From NCBI GenBank assembly GCA_001661245.1, contig KV454012.1:1188974-1252973 (forward strand): 64,000 nucleotides of DNA, written 5' to 3'. The notes beneath the pieces were generated by a model that made no database searches, was not told where the DNA came from, and was given only the letters and a program-made list of their open reading frames with translations. This document shows positions 1 through 12,693 of this stretch, in pieces. Each line of letters starts with the position of its first letter. Positions within the stretch are counted from its first letter, which is position 1. A program made the position numbers and the translations under genes. Source of the DNA: Pachysolen tannophilus NRRL Y-2460 (taxonomy: Eukaryota > Ascomycota > Pichiomycetes > Alaninales > Pachysolenaceae).

Positions 1-1130
1 AGTTTAGTGGTACACCTTTAACTGTAAAAGTGTTGAAAGATGCAAAGATAAAAGATTGTATTGGTTTTATATTATTGAAATTATCGCTTTTAAATGAAAC
101 TCAATTCATTGAAAAGACTAAAAGTTTGATGAACCCAAATTTTTGGTGTTTAAAAATTGTTGATGAGGAAGAGTTTGGATTATTGGATAGAAATAAGCCA
201 GTTGTAAGTTATGGAACAGATGAATTATCCTTAGAGCAGGTCTCTACTAGGGAATTTAAATTAAATGAGAAACTATATCCATTACCTTTTAGTTTATTTG
301 ATTCTGAAGATGAAATTCAATCTAACTCTGCTACTAAAGGAGCATCCATTAAGACAAGTACTATGATTCCAGAAGAAGTAGCTTTATCATCTGATAAAGG
401 TTCAATTGCATTATCATTAGATAGTACTATAACATTACCTAACAAGCCAACTACTTTGTTAGAAGCCATTGCATCATCTGATTCCAAACAGGGAACTAGC
501 AAAGCAAAGAAACAACAACCACAGCAATTGTATCAAAAACCACTGAAGCCTAGAAATAGGACTAAACCAAGAACTGCATTGCCCACTGGAAGAAAATCGA
601 TGGATGAAGGTAGGAAACATGCTTTTTCATATAAGCCAAATATTTTATCATCATCATCTTTCAAAAATAGATCAAAACTTTCATCTGCAGTCTCTCATAG
701 AAATAATGCCGCATACACTGATGGGTACAATGATAATCCAAATACAGAATTAACTACATCAACTTTTTTAAAATGGACTGTTTGGAGAAGACAACAACTT
801 TCATTTATGAATCGTCACGAACGATCATTATCTATAGATGGTGAATATGTCTACATAATCCCAGACACAGCCATAGACGACAAGATCTCTTACAAATACT
901 TGGTTGACGCTTCAAACCTCAAGACCACTTCTTTCCATATATCTCAAATAATAAAATGCAAACAATCCAAGAAATACCCAATGAACTTTAAAATAGTCGT
1001 CATGAAATCAAATGGCCCCAAAAGATACGACCTAGAAGCTATAAACTCACAGCAGTGCCAGGAAATTGTCACAAAGTTGAACAGTCTAGTCAAGGCATAT
1101 AGGATCAATAGTTCAGGTGCTAGTGGATAG
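1..1130 (+). CDS. AVO1: AVO1/SIN1-type TORC2 subunit, C-terminal part (5' end outside window)
   Basis: The frame is open from base 3, so the gene starts before the window; the first in-window GTG at 30 is not a start. Avo1/Sin1 is a scaffold subunit of TOR complex 2 that helps recruit AGC-kinase substrates at the plasma membrane. The visible protein opens with a Ras-binding-like stretch (GTPLTVKVLKDAKIKDC, about bases 9-60). A Ser/Thr/Lys-rich linker follows. The C terminus is a SIN1-type PH domain (about 760-1110) with the family signature KWTVWRRQQLSFMNRHERSL and IDGEYVYIIP. The stop TAG ends at 1130. In S. cerevisiae AVO1 (YOL078W) lies beside REX4 and IRA2, exactly the neighbours seen here. 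Identification rests on recalled family motifs plus this synteny. Confidence 0.9.
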   Translation, partial: FSGTPLTVKVLKDAKIKDCIGFILLKLSLLNETQFIEKTKSLMNPNFWCLKIVDEEEFGLLDRNKPVVSYGTDELSLEQVSTREFKLNEKLYPLPFSLFDSEDEIQSNSATKGASIKTSTMIPEEVALSSDKGSIALSLDSTITLPNKPTTLLEAIASSDSKQGTSKAKKQQPQQLYQKPLKPRNRTKPRTALPTGRKSMDEGRKHAFSYKPNILSSSSFKNRSKLSSAVSHRNNAAYTDGYNDNPNTELTTSTFLKWTVWRRQQLSFMNRHERSLSIDGEYVYIIPDTAIDDKISYKYLVDASNLKTTSFHISQIIKCKQSKKYPMNFKIVVMKSNGPKRYDLEAINSQQCQEIVTKLNSLVKAYRINSSGASG

Positions 1131-1247
1131 CCATCTATAAATATAAATAAATATATATTTAAATATATACAAATACAACATTTGTAATGTGATATTTCCG
1201 TTTTAGTGAGCTTGATACCGATGGCACTACTTTAATTTTCCTTTTAA

Positions 1248-1278
<31 letters not shown>

Positions 1279-1354
1279 CACTTTAAATTTTTATCAAGTA
1301 ATTTAAAAGTAGTTAGCGTTTCTTTGTTGTAATTATTTCAATTTATCAGCGGTG

Positions 1355-2287
1355 ATGGAAACCAGGAATTTATCCTCCAACTGGTTGAAGCTTCAGAAGA
1401 AGAATGAGTCCAAAAATGGTATATCCAAAAAGAAGCGAAAACTGAATGCGAAAACTGTGACAAATGTCAGTAAAATAAGCTCATCTTCTAAGAAAGTTAC
1501 AAATAAAGATCAAGCTTTAAAGATACTTGACAAGGTAACTCAGGATTTAGATTCAAAAACAATAGGTTCTTCTAAGGTTTGTAAAACGGCTACAGAGCTA
1601 GCATTATGGGCTCAGGACAATGATATCAATAAATCAGATTTAGAAGATGCTTATAATTTATCTCAAAAAATTAATAATGGCTTATCAATAATACCGGATA
1701 ATAATATATCAACTTCCAGAAAGACAGATGTAGGGAAATTTTTGGCAATAGATTGTGAATTTGTTGGTATTGGTCCTGAGGGCACGGAATCTGCTTTGGC
1801 AAGAGTTTCTATTGTTAATTTTTATGGTCATACTTTATTAGATGTATTTGTAAAACCTAGAGAAAAAGTAACGGATTGGCGAACATGGGTTAGTGGGATA
1901 TTACCAATACATATGAAAAACGCAATTTCATTCAAGAAAGCCCAAAAACTTGTATCTGACTTATTGGTGGGACGAGTACTAGTTGGTCATGCAGTAAATC
2001 ATGATTTAGATTCGTTAATGCTATCACATTCTGGTTATTTAACTAGAGACACTTCAAAGCATCCACCTTTTAGAAAAATAAGTAATGGGAAAACACCAGC
2101 ATTGAAAAAATTGGCTAAAGAATTTTTAAATATAGATATACAAGGAGGAGAACATTCGTCTGTAGAAGATGCCAGAGCAACCATGTTATTATATAGATTG
2201 CATAAGAAAGAATTTGAAAAATTGCATAGGCTGAAGTATGGTAATCATAATCATAATAGTAACTATAACAAGAGTGAGAAATCTTAG
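1355..2287 (+). CDS. REX4: RNA exonuclease REX4 (DEDDh family)
   Basis: Predicted 3'-5' RNA exonuclease of the Rex4/ISG20L2 group, a nucleolar protein linked to pre-rRNA (ITS1) processing. The protein has 310 residues (S. cerevisiae Rex4 is a little under 300). The N-terminal 120 residues are Lys/Ser-rich and basic, as expected for nucleolar targeting. ExoI is [10 protein letters not shown], with Asp133 and Glu135. ExoII is [12 protein letters not shown], with Asp217. ExoIII is HSSVEDARA, with His267 and Asp272. All DEDDh catalytic residues are therefore present. The start is the ATG at 1355; a GTG one codon upstream is not a eukaryotic start. A T-run (about 1250-1278) and an AAAAAATTTT-like RRPE motif lie just upstream, fitting a ribosome-biogenesis gene. 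It is convergent with the Ras-GAP gene. Confidence 0.93.
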   Translation: METRNLSSNWLKLQKKNESKNGISKKKRKLNAKTVTNVSKISSSSKKVTNKDQALKILDKVTQDLDSKTIGSSKVCKTATELALWAQDNDINKSDLEDAYNLSQKINNGLSIIPDNNISTSRKTDVGKFLAIDCEFVGIGPEGTESALARVSIVNFYGHTLLDVFVKPREKVTDWRTWVSGILPIHMKNAISFKKAQKLVSDLLVGRVLVGHAVNHDLDSLMLSHSGYLTRDTSKHPPFRKISNGKTPALKKLAKEFLNIDIQGGEHSSVEDARATMLLYRLHKKEFEKLHRLKYGNHNHNSNYNKSEKS

Positions 2288-2655
2288 AATGGAGTTTGAT
2301 TTTGTTTAATTTTAGTTTTACTGGGAAGATTTTTTTTTTTTTTTTGGTCTTTTTTGTCATTTGTATATTAAATCCTTAAATCCATTTATAGAACTTTATG
2401 ATACAGTTATATATTAAATTGTAGTAAAAGAATTATAAAGCATAGAAATGACTTAATGCGTACCTATTCAAAACAGTGAATAAACAAAAAGAAGAAAAAA
2501 AAATTTAAAGAAACGTAACAAATGTCCATGACAATATAACAGGATATAACCAGAAAAATAAAAATTATGTGTAAAAGGTTAATATTAAATTGAAATAAAA
2601 AACAAACAACAAACAAACAAAAAAAAAAAAAAAATTAATAATAAGCAAAAGTCCA
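2288..2655. other. Convergent intergenic region REX4 / IRA
   Basis: This 368-base stretch between two convergent genes has T-runs near 2331-2345, A-runs near 2621-2633 and many TATA/TTATAT-like words, as expected for overlapping yeast polyadenylation signals. I see no gene or RNA structure in it. Confidence 0.6.
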
Positions 2656-5600
2656 TTAATCATCATCTAAAACTGAAGAAAGTATTGTGTTAATCATTTT
2701 TATAAGCGTAGGGATTACTGCCCCATTAATTCTATCATTTAAAATAAATAAATTGCACTCGGCAAATCTCATATCTTTGGCTCCAACTAAGTTGTAATTC
2801 TTAACCAACTCATTTAATTCTTCCAGAAATTCCTCTAGTCTTTGATATTTACTGGATTTGATAGCATCTGATGATATATCGTAAGCGCAATTCAATAAAA
2901 GTTGAGTAGAGGTATTTGTACAAACTTTTCTTAAAAGATTTTTTATCTCTGGATAAAGCAACCATCTTAAGCGCTCTGATCTTTCTGAAATGTACTTATA
3001 CATCAATAGGAATCGATAATTCGATAACTCACTTGCTGCCAGTGACGACTGGTAAATAGTTCCTTTCATTAACGTTAAGACTGGAAAGTCCGAATTGCTT
3101 AATAAGAAATCAACAAGAACTTTTGGAATTGAAATATGGTCATCTAACTTAATCAATTCAAGGTTTTCTATAGATGCTTGCTTCATATAATCAAGCAATT
3201 CGTTATCACTCTTCACTAAAATAAAGATGATGACCAAATACGAAAAGCAGCGATCATCTATAGGACCATTAGTGATCTTTGACTTTAATATGGCATTTTT
3301 CAGCCTGACTTTGAATGAAATCAATAACGCAGTAAAAGCTGAATGCTTCGTGTGTCTTTCTTGAAGGCCCCTTATAAAAATGGAAATGACTATTAAGTCA
3401 AGATTCTCTGGTGTAACCGCTAAATCAAAAGATTTTTCATAATCTTCGATAACAGAAGAAAAAATTTCACGCTTTTTGAAAAGTCCTTCAATAAGGTCTC
3501 CGTTAACAAACTTACCACGTTTATCAATTGCCTCTAAAGATTTTGCTAGTAACTGTATGGAAGTTTGCGCAAAAAGCTCACTATCAGCATAATTTAAAGT
3601 TAAAGATAGCCAATAGAACCTTTCAGTGTAAGGTGAACTTGGTGATAGACCTTCCACGACTCTGCCTAAAGTATAAAGTGCACAAATAATTAAATTGAAA
3701 CTTTTGATATCTGGAATCTGTTGACAGAATCCGACTGTTGTAATCAAAACTTTTCCAACTAACATATCAGTAACACCATAGCTTGCCAAAGTACCTAGCA
3801 ATAAAAATGCTCGATCCTGAAGCATTGAATTATCTCTGAAAGCGGCATCAACTGCATAACTGTTCCATCTGGCTCTCCACTTGTTTCTGTCCAGAATATC
3901 ACCACTAACACTGATGAATTTAATCAACGACTCACAGTATGTTTCCAAAGCAGATATTTTCTGAATAATATTAGCATCATTTTCGATCAAATTGGTAGTA
4001 TAACCGTCCCTGTTTAGACCTAATAGTAATTTAGTCCTATCGTCATAAAAGTTTGAAATAATAGAAATAATTTGATTCTTATTTTCTTCACTAAGATCAT
4101 CTTTAGACAAAAAAGAATTCATAACGTTGACCACTAACTTATGCAAAGAAACTCGTAATTCTTTTGGACCCATATCCATATATATGGTAGAAATATAAAG
4201 AATATCGGCCATAAACATTTCAGAAAAAAATAAAGAATCAAAAAATAAGGTAACACATGCGTTGACTAAAACTGTGATTTCAATCCAGCTGGTATGGGTA
4301 AATATCGAACTCTCATTCTCAGGTTTAGGAATATGTGATAATTCTCTTAGTCTTGTGACTACTTTACCGCAGACTTCAACAGTTGGGGTTAAAGTCAACA
4401 ATGAAATGATATCGTCCCATGGCTTACCTTCGGCTTCACGATCAATAGCAGCCCCAACAACTTCTTTGATTAAAATAAATGCTATTCCATCTTGTAAAGC
4501 TAGCTTGCTCCAAACATACCTTTGAAATATAACCAAATTTTCTTTATGCATTATAGATACTTCAATAAATTTCCTAAGTAACAGTGATGCTTTTTCATCC
4601 TGAAATTCCTCGTCAAGTAAATTGATATTTTTAAAAACATCTTGAATAAATGCTGAAACATACATGATTGTACTAGGCCTTTGATAAGAAGCAGAATTTT
4701 TATAAGCAGCAAAAAATCCGTTGACGATATCATAAGAATAATTTTTATGATTTTCTGCAAGAGTCTTAGCCGTTTTGATAACATATGACGCATTGTCTTG
4801 AGGGAAATTAACACTAGATGATGACTGCATTCTTCTCCCAAGATCAATTCTGAAAGACTTACTTAATGAGCATAATAAGGTGTAAGCAACTTTACGAATT
4901 TCTTCATCATCTGAAAGCAATCCAACAAAATCAATGTTAATCAATTCACCAATCCAAAATTCAATTCTTGTAATATTATACTCTTCTTTATGCGATAAGG
5001 AAGTGTTTCTAGTCTTTGAAAAGTAAATTGTTCTCATAATTTCGATTTTCTTAGGAGAAGCCAATATCAACTGAGAACCGTCAATCGAATTAGTAATACA
5101 AATTTCATCAGGAACACCTGTTATACTTGATGCTTCGGCACCAGATAAATCCGATATTCTATAAATATCGGTAATGGTAAGTGATTTCATAACATTGCAT
5201 ACTTTGAATTTAGTAGGTTGTCTGAAACCAATTTGAAGAAATTCATCACCAATTTTAATTGTTACTGGAACAAACCTTTTTTGTAAAGGTTCATATAATG
5301 AAACATCATTGAAAACGACTCTACTATCGTCACCAACTGCTGTAGATGATGCCGACAAACCAAAGCCAATCTTATTAGAGTCGAAACAACTTGCAAAATG
5401 AAATATATCTTTGGAATGGTCAAGAAAAGAACTGACCTCTAACATTTTAAGATTCTGTAATAAAATCCCAAAATATTTTTGAGAGACGTTATAATAATAA
5501 ATACGATCAAGATTCTTCCTCATAATGTCAGTGACATACAATTGGGCTAGTTTATCAATAGCCTTAAAGAATTCGACCGTACCATTAAAACCTGTGCAAT

Positions 5601-8600
5601 CTATGACAATATAAAACTTAGAATCCCAAATTTTAGAAGCAACGTGAAATATATAGTACATGAGCAATTCAGAATCTTCCAGTGAGGCACTTTTCAAACT
5701 ACAATAGTTTAGTACAATTGTTGGGGTACCATCAGAGGAAATTGTTTCATGAACCAAGGACTCCTCACTCGAATCAAATTCTCTCATAGAAAACTTTGAC
5801 ATGAATTCATAAAGACTATTTTCACCTTCTTTACTGTTTTCTTTAATAGATTCAGGTATTTGATGCCCATAAAGCATGTGTGGTTGACCTAGGGCACATA
5901 AATAGTTATCAAACTTCGAAAAAACCTCAATTTTCTCTTCAATTGAAATATCTGGATATGAAAGATAACACTCTCTAATTTTTTGAGCATAATTATAAAA
6001 GAATCTGTGCAAGAATCTAAAATCAAAGTTTTCAGTAACATTGACAGGATCTATAAAATCCGTTTTTGGAGTAAATTTGGCAACCTCTTTCAAAAAGTTA
6101 GTTATTTGAACATGCAAAATTGTCAATTCATTCATTCTACTCAATAATAATGGTGACTTTATAGAGGTTATTGAGCTGTTTGCCAATATTTGGATAACCC
6201 TCGCTAACTGTAAACATGATTTTTTAAATTGAGCATCGGGTATGAAATTTATGATTTCACTAGACTCTGGGGTAACAATTGCTGGGACAATAAAACGCAA
6301 GAACATAAAAGCAGAGACTGAGTATGTTTTCGAGTCCGGTAAAATAGACCCGGTTGTTTCATAAATAACTGAAGAAATATACTTAAAGTCATTCGGAAGA
6401 TATTCAATGGATCCGACTATAGAATTGACCAACTCATGCAAAGATTCCATGAAAACATCAAGTTTTTCCTGAGAAGAAGGATCATCAATACTTAACTTAT
6501 CAATATCAATATTTTGCTTCGACTCTGCAATTTTTAATAAAGTTGGTTTCAAAACTCTTTGCAAATAATCCAAGCCTCCCCTTTTACAGTATAAAGCAAG
6601 CATCCTGGTTGCCACAGTGTTGTATCTCAAAAGATTCTTTTCATTCTTGACATTGGAAATCTCTCTTTTGAGTAATGCACATACTGTATCCAAGATTTGT
6701 ATTTTATTATCTGAAATACTTAATAACGATAAAGCCAAAGTATCAATATCTGAATTAGGACAGGATTCTGCAATACTTACAGCAAGTGGAAGATTTTTCA
6801 GTATTAACTGTGAGCACTCATGAAAAATTCGCAGGTTTTCAATATCCGGGTTATCATAAACATTGACCCGATCGACTATGTTCGCAAAAACTTTTAAAAG
6901 TGATAACCTAATTTTACGTGATTGGTTATAGCTCAATGGTAAAGCAAACTCTAAACCAACATCAACATTTGATTGAATCAAATTGGCTAAGCCAAGAACT
7001 GCACTGTCCACAACGATATTAATTTTATGTTTTAAACTCAAGCCCATTTCAGCAGAATTAATTCCATTATATTTTTCCAAAATACGGTACAATAATGAAA
7101 AATAGTTACCAAATACAACTTTTTTAGACCTAATTAACTCTTTTTCATGAGTAGCTTGAGGTGCCTCCAAAGGTAAAGACTCTAGTAAACCAACCATGAC
7201 TTTTAGTGATTCAACACCAACATCAAAGTAAAGCAAATCCATTTCTCTTTTTTCCTTGGTATCACTAGGAATAAGAGTAGAACTGGTTTTTTTAGCAATC
7301 AAAAGAACTTTTGTGACTTTGTTCTTTTCTCCAGATTCATGCATTAACCCCTTTTCTGTCCACTCCAAAAACCTTCGAGCAAAAATATTTCTATATTTTA
7401 TTAGACCCCAAGTAGACATCTTCAGTTTACAAGAATCGATGAACTGACACACTTTTCCTAATTTCAATTTTATTTTCAATACATGGAAACTATCAGGTAT
7501 CGAATCTAAAATTTGAACAAATATTAAAGTTGAGAGATATAAATCAGAGACCAAAGAGTATACATATTGGGGATCTGCCGTAAAATAATATCTCACGATT
7601 GAAATATACTGTTCTATCAAGCTGAGGTCGGTTTCTGTGAGAGCTGTAACATCTTTTTTCTTAATTTCAGCTGTTTGTTTAACCATTGCGGCTACAACAA
7701 ACTTGAAACATAAAGGATGCATTTCAGATGATAGTACTTCTCTTGCTGTTTCCCTAATTCTCAAATTTGCTGACTCCAATAATTGCATCTTCTGAGTAAT
7801 AAAAGTGTCGATTTTTTCCAAGAACTCTTCTCTTAACTTTTTATCTTTAAAAGAATTGGTCAAGAATATGCCGCTTGCTGAAGCCAAATTATTGGCATAA
7901 AATGAATCATCCTTATCTTGTTCAACAACTGATTGCCATTTGCTGAAAAGTTTTAACCAAGTTTCAATAACCCCTGATGTTGGTCGAACTTTATCAATAT
8001 AGAGCTTCTTCATCTTTCTTTGCAAAGCCACCAAACCTGTTATGACTGAAGCGTCATCATTTATACTCTTGTATAACGTCATATTAACATCCGCATAACA
8101 TCGGTCTTCATGGAAATTTGCATCCAGTTCTAAAATGAAATATTTGAGTGCTCTTCTCGTTAATCTAAAAATATCAAGGTCAGGTAAAAGGAAGGTAGCC
8201 AAGAATGCTCTCTCCAATGATTCGTTAATTTCTTGGCAAATACTAGCTTGATGAATGTCTTCCAAGCTAGATATCGGTGATAACTCTGAATTCATTCCAT
8301 TATATTTACCTTCCATAAGAGTGACCAAAAAATCCAAGACCTCCTTTACCTTGTTTACCGGTAATTGAGTTTCAAGTGATTCTCCAAGTAAGTTACTAAC
8401 AGCCAAGATATTATAGGAACATGCACCAACGAAAAACATTTTAGCGCCAAATGATTTCGCGCTTCTTAGTTTTTCTAAAAAGCCTAGTGAAAATAATGAT
8501 GCTGCGTCAACTATATTCGAGTCATCCTCTGCAACTAAATAAACAATGGGAGAAATTAATTCTTCAACTTTAGTAAAGCAATTTTTGCAAAAAACTGGAT

Positions 8601-10798
8601 TTTTAATTAGATCATTAAAAAATTCCTCTGTCAGACCTTCTGGGAATAAATACAGCAATGGCTTGGCACGGTAAACAGCCAACAAATTTACTAAGATAGT
8701 CTTGTACAAGACAAGAGTGTCGCATATTTCTATGGGAGAAAGTGTACTTGTACTTCCTGAACTATGGGCAATTGACTGGGTAACTAATTGTTGAGCTGAT
8801 AATGACGAAGACCTGTATAAAGTTTGTTTTTTACTTTCACGCTTATTTTTAAGAAGTCTAAAATTTGAAATCGAATCCTTTTTATGAGGTTTTGGAGGGA
8901 GACGATGGTGATGTGGGAAGACATTTCCTCCACTAATACTGCTACCAGAAGAAGAATCCTTACTTGTAGAAGAAAAAGCAGAGCTATCATCTTTCAAAGT
9001 TGATGGTTTCTCCGTGACTAGTGGTGATACTGGCGAAGAATAAGCTGATACTAAAGGTGGTGATGACGATGGTATGGAAGCAGATGCCGCAATTCTTTGA
9101 GAATTGGAATCTTTGATTACAAGCTCTGCTGCTTTCAATATAAACTCCCTTAGTTCGTTAGAGCATTGATCGAGATATATGATGAAATATTTTTTGGCGT
9201 CAGGGTTTGTACTCAAAGCTCTTAATCCACCTGAAATAATTTTCATAATTGGTAATGAAATTTCAGGGTCTTTAACTTGTTTGATAACCTTATTGATGAA
9301 CTGATCACCTAACAAGATTGTTGCAGCGACAAAATAATCAACTCTTAAACTATCAACTAAGGTCGTCACAGCTCCTGCAATATATGTACAAGGATTATCC
9401 ATAGATAAAGTATCGTATAACAATTCTGAATAATGAAAAGAAAATTTAACTAGTTGAGAATCAGGATTATATTTTTTTGTCGAACCAGCAATTATCATTA
9501 CATTTACAATACAACGGGTCGCAGCTGTTAATTTGGGCCCTTTTATGGTGACTTGTTTTATTATTTCTTTTAAAAATAATTGTTGATTTGTCCTTGGAGC
9601 AAATACTTTTAATTTATTTGCATTCATGAAATGATCAAGTGAAGTTGGAGATATTAACAATGTGAAAATTAAAAAAACTGAAAGAGATTCAAAATATTGA
9701 AAATTTAAATCAAATTTTTTAAATAGCGATTCAAAAATCTTGTCACTTACATTTGATAATTCACTATTTGTACTATTAACAGCTTTAACGTATTGTTGTG
9801 GATTAGAAAGTATCCAAAATCTTATACTTTCTGTTAGAAATAAAAGTACTAATTGTTGATGAGTTTCTAACTTGATAGCTTCAATTTCTGACAGAAGTTT
9901 TTTCAAATAAGAAATGATCAAATTTTCATCAAAATAAATTAAAGAGAGTAAATCTGCATATTGATAATAATTTGCATTTATATTGATATTTGTTATTGGT
10001 GTTGATTGTTTTTCTATTAATTGAGATTTTAAGAAAAAAAGAAAATTTCCTGGATTTGATGCAGCCAAATATCTTAAAATTGATTCACAATTTAGATCTA
10101 TGCTATCTATTAATGATTGATGAATATGATTTGGTTCAAAATTTTCATTTCCTTTCATTTCATTTATTTTTTCTAAAACTGCTCTACCAGATTTCAAATT
10201 TGCTATTATCAGTAATGCTTTATTCATTGTATCATCATCCAATTTCTTTGGACGTACAGTATGATAATATACTCTTGAAGCTGATGAACCTATTCCAGCA
10301 ACAGAACTCAATTCATTTGAATTATAATCTTTCTTAATATATTTTACAGAAGTTTCTTCCATAGTATTCCAATTAACTTCCAATAAATCAGAAAGTAATC
10401 TTAACATTACTAAAATTGATCTTAATGAAAGCTTCTTACGGTCCACTAATGGAACATATTTATCGTACTAAATAAATTATTAATAATTAAAAAATTGTTA
10501 GTATAATGGAATTGTTTTGAAATTAATAATTGATAAATTATGAATTTTTATTAACCATTATTTTACTTACAGCATTGATCTCTTCTAAAATTGAACATGT
10601 ACATCTTATCATATCAGAAAATTTATCTGTTTCTGCAATTTTTAGTAAAGTATTTCTACTTCTTACAAAAAAAACATCTATCTCCAATTCCGACACTGTT
10701 AACCCTGATTTCAAAGGAAGCTGAGGACCTATCCTTGAATATATGGATTCCACAAGAGAACCAGCAGGAATATTCGACTTATCCCATATCAACCCCAT
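2656..10798 (-). CDS. IRA2: IRA1/IRA2 Ras GTPase-activating protein (neurofibromin homologue), two exons
   Basis: Negative regulator of Ras that stimulates GTP hydrolysis and so restrains cAMP/PKA signalling. Coding sequence is complement(2656..10467, 10571..10798), 2679 residues; S. cerevisiae Ira1/2 are about 3080. Exon 1 (ATG at 10798) encodes MGLIWDKSNIPAG and ends in phase 0 at EEINA. Exon 2 begins YDKYVPLVDRKK. The RasGAP domain lies near residues 1290-1520. Its arginine finger is probably R1357 in LLRYNTVATRM, and FMFLRFIVPAIVTPE is the FLR motif. A Sec14/CRAL-TRIO-like segment (about 1650-1800, IVIDCTGFNG) and a PH-like segment (about 1800-1930) follow, as in neurofibromin. A Ser-rich insert lies near residues 540-630. 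Beginning the gene at the in-frame GTG at 10446 would lose 84 residues. Symbol chosen by synteny with YOL081W; this may be a single IRA gene. Confidence 0.95.
10468..10570 (-). other. Spliceosomal intron of the IRA gene
   Basis: A 103-base intron on the minus strand. The donor GTAAGT follows the codon GCT at 10571. A perfect TACTAAC branch site lies at 10503..10497. The first AG after it (TTTAG, ending at 10468) is the acceptor. Both exons stay in phase 0. Stops occur in the exon 1 frame inside the intron, so splicing is required for a full-length protein. Confidence 0.93.
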
Positions 10799-11782
10799 TA
10801 TAAAGTATATACATACATATATATATATATATGTATATATATATGAAGTGATTAATTGCTCTTGTATATGATTTTATATATCGAATTGCTATGCTACTTC
10901 AATAATAACAAAACAATATTCCCAAAAAAAAAATAAAAATTTAATTCTTTATCTATGATTATCAATTAAAAAATGGGTAATTATTTGATTTAATGATTTA
11001 ATTTATTTCTGTTTAATGTTTAAAAAAAAAAATAAATATTAAACTTGAAACCCCATCCAATTGATCATCAAGATAAACTTCTTTGATACCTCGATAACAA
11101 TAACAATAACAATAACAATGTCTATTTATATTCTTATTCTTATTGTTATTATTAATATTAATATTACTCCAATTACTTTTTATAAATATTTAAGTTAACC
11201 GCTGTTACAAATTGTATATAATTTGCCTTATACTAGTTAAAGAAGGTATCTATCTGTTTTAACGGTTTCGTTAAACTTAGTCGCAAAGAGAACAAAAAAA
11301 AATCAAAAAAAAAAAAAAAACCAAAAAAAAAGAAATTAAAAACAGCTTTTTGATTATCTGCGCACTACTGTGTTTACATATATATATACATATATACCAC
11401 ATCACAGCGCGATTAAGGTACAGTGCTTACCGCTCATACATTAGGCGCATCGCAAGATGAATTTATAATTATTTTAAATGTGGACCGCAGTTAAAGTACA
11501 CAGATGCGTACCACAGATGTAGTAAAGAAGAGCGCAAAAAAAGGTTTTTTATTATTATTTTCTTCAATAGTAGTAGTAGTAGTAGTAGTTATAATGATTA
11601 CTATTAAGACAGGAATATCAAAACACAAGTATATTTCTGATTGTAATTTATTTTAAAAATTATGGAGCAAGCCATTAAGGAATGTATATTATTAGCTACT
11701 TTTTCAAATTTATTTTTTTTTTTTTTTTTTGTTGAGCCAGAAGCAATTTACTAACTTATTATTATTTTTATTATTTATTTAG
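10799..11782. other. IRA upstream region merging into the 3' part of the RPL27 intron
   Basis: No complete gene. 10799-11280 is A/T-rich with TATATA repeats (about 10811-10850) and should hold the IRA promoter. 11288-11335 is a run of A-tracts. 11341-11530 is GC-richer than its surroundings (GCGCACTACTG, CACAGCGCG, TTAGGCGCATCGC). A short TAG/AGT triplet repeat lies near 11567-11589. The right end is a standard intron 3' end on the plus strand: TACTAAC at 11749-11755, a T-rich stretch and acceptor AG at 11781-11782. I searched the plus strand here for an RPL27 first exon (MAKFIKSGKV-like) and found none. Confidence 0.6.
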
Positions 11783-12162
11783 CCGTTGTTGTAAGAGGTC
11801 GTTATGCCGGTAAAAAGGTAGTTATCGTCAAACCACATGACGAAGGTACCAAATCCCATCCTTTCCCACATGCCATTGTTGCTGGTATCGAAAGAGAACC
11901 ATTAAAAGTTACCAAAGGTATGGGTGCTAAGAAAGTTGCCAAGAGAACTAAAGTTAAACCATTTGTTAAATTAATAAACTACAACCATTTAATGCCAACA
12001 AGATATACTTTTGACGTTGAACCAATCAAGTCCGCTGTCACCGGTGATGCTTTGGAAGATCCATCCCAAAGAGAAGCTGCCAAGAAGGAAGTCAAGAAAG
12101 AATTTGAATCAAGAGTGGCTAGTGGTAAGAACAAGTGGTTCTTTAGTAAATTAAACTTTTAA
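11783..12162 (+). CDS. RPL27: Ribosomal protein eL27 (RPL27), exon 2; oriented opposite to its exon 1
   Basis: Large-subunit ribosomal protein eL27. This exon encodes 126 complete codons ([20 protein letters not shown] through [12 protein letters not shown]) and begins with CC, the last two bases of an Ala codon. A branch site and AG acceptor lie immediately upstream. The expected first exon (MAKFIKSGKV plus one G) is absent upstream on this strand. It lies at 12694-12724 on the other strand. Together 31 + 380 nt give 136 residues, exactly the length of S. cerevisiae Rpl27, with a perfect phase-1 join (GTT G|CC). As laid out, the two exons cannot be joined by ordinary cis-splicing. See the finding on inversion. 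Confidence 0.95.
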
Positions 12163-12693
12163 AAGCAAAAATGAAAAAATGAAATAAAGAAAAGAAAAAA
12201 AAAAAAAAAAAAAATTAACAATAACAATTAACATAGGTTGTTTTTTCTTTTTTTTTCTTTTTTTTTTTTTTTTATTATTCTTTCTTAACTTGAAAAAAAG
12301 GAAATATGAGTTTTTGTGAGTTTTTGTGATTTTGTTTTTAATCCATGTATAAAAATTTCTTTAAAATGGGTAAATAGAGTTTTAATTTATATGATTCAAT
12401 CACTTGGTGGAAAAATTGAAAATGCAGTATATTCATTCACCAAAAAAGATAATCAACTACTGATTAACTTCTTCCCATACTGAACCAGTCTAAAAATTTA
12501 TCAAAATTTTCTCACAATACAACTGGTAACAATTCTTTTCATTCATTTATTCCATCCATCCATCCATCCATCTATCTATCCATTAACTAACTAACACATT
12601 CATTCACTCACTTATTCACTCATTAACTCATTAACTCACTTGAACAATTCCCTCTTCTATTCACATATTGATAAAATTATTGAAATTACATAC
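12163..12693. other. RPL27 3' flank on the plus strand and 5' half of the RPL27 intron on the minus strand
   Basis: From the left this holds the RPL27 3' flank, with an A-tract (about 12188-12214) then T-tracts (about 12241-12276). From the right, on the minus strand, it begins with the GTATGT donor (12693..12688) followed by intron-like A/T-rich sequence. That sequence includes CCAT and CTAT tetranucleotide repeats near 12548-12582 and ACTC/ATTA repeats near 12600-12640. A branch site and acceptor matching this donor are not present further along the minus strand before exon 2 in antisense. Confidence 0.7.

Noticed and set aside
9990-10337. 115-codon frame on the plus strand opposite the IRA gene
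   Set aside because: Antisense shadow of a well-supported gene; no family features.
10811-10850. TATATA repeats here and at several other places as mobile-element or origin signals
   Set aside because: Simple AT runs are common across this A/T-rich genome; no terminal repeats, target duplications or coding remnants accompany them.
11641-11700. ATG at 11662 (ATGGAGCAAGCC) as a possible RPL27 first exon on the plus strand
   Set aside because: Sequence does not match the conserved MAKFxKxGKV start, has no fitting donor, and the proper exon 1 exists on the other strand.
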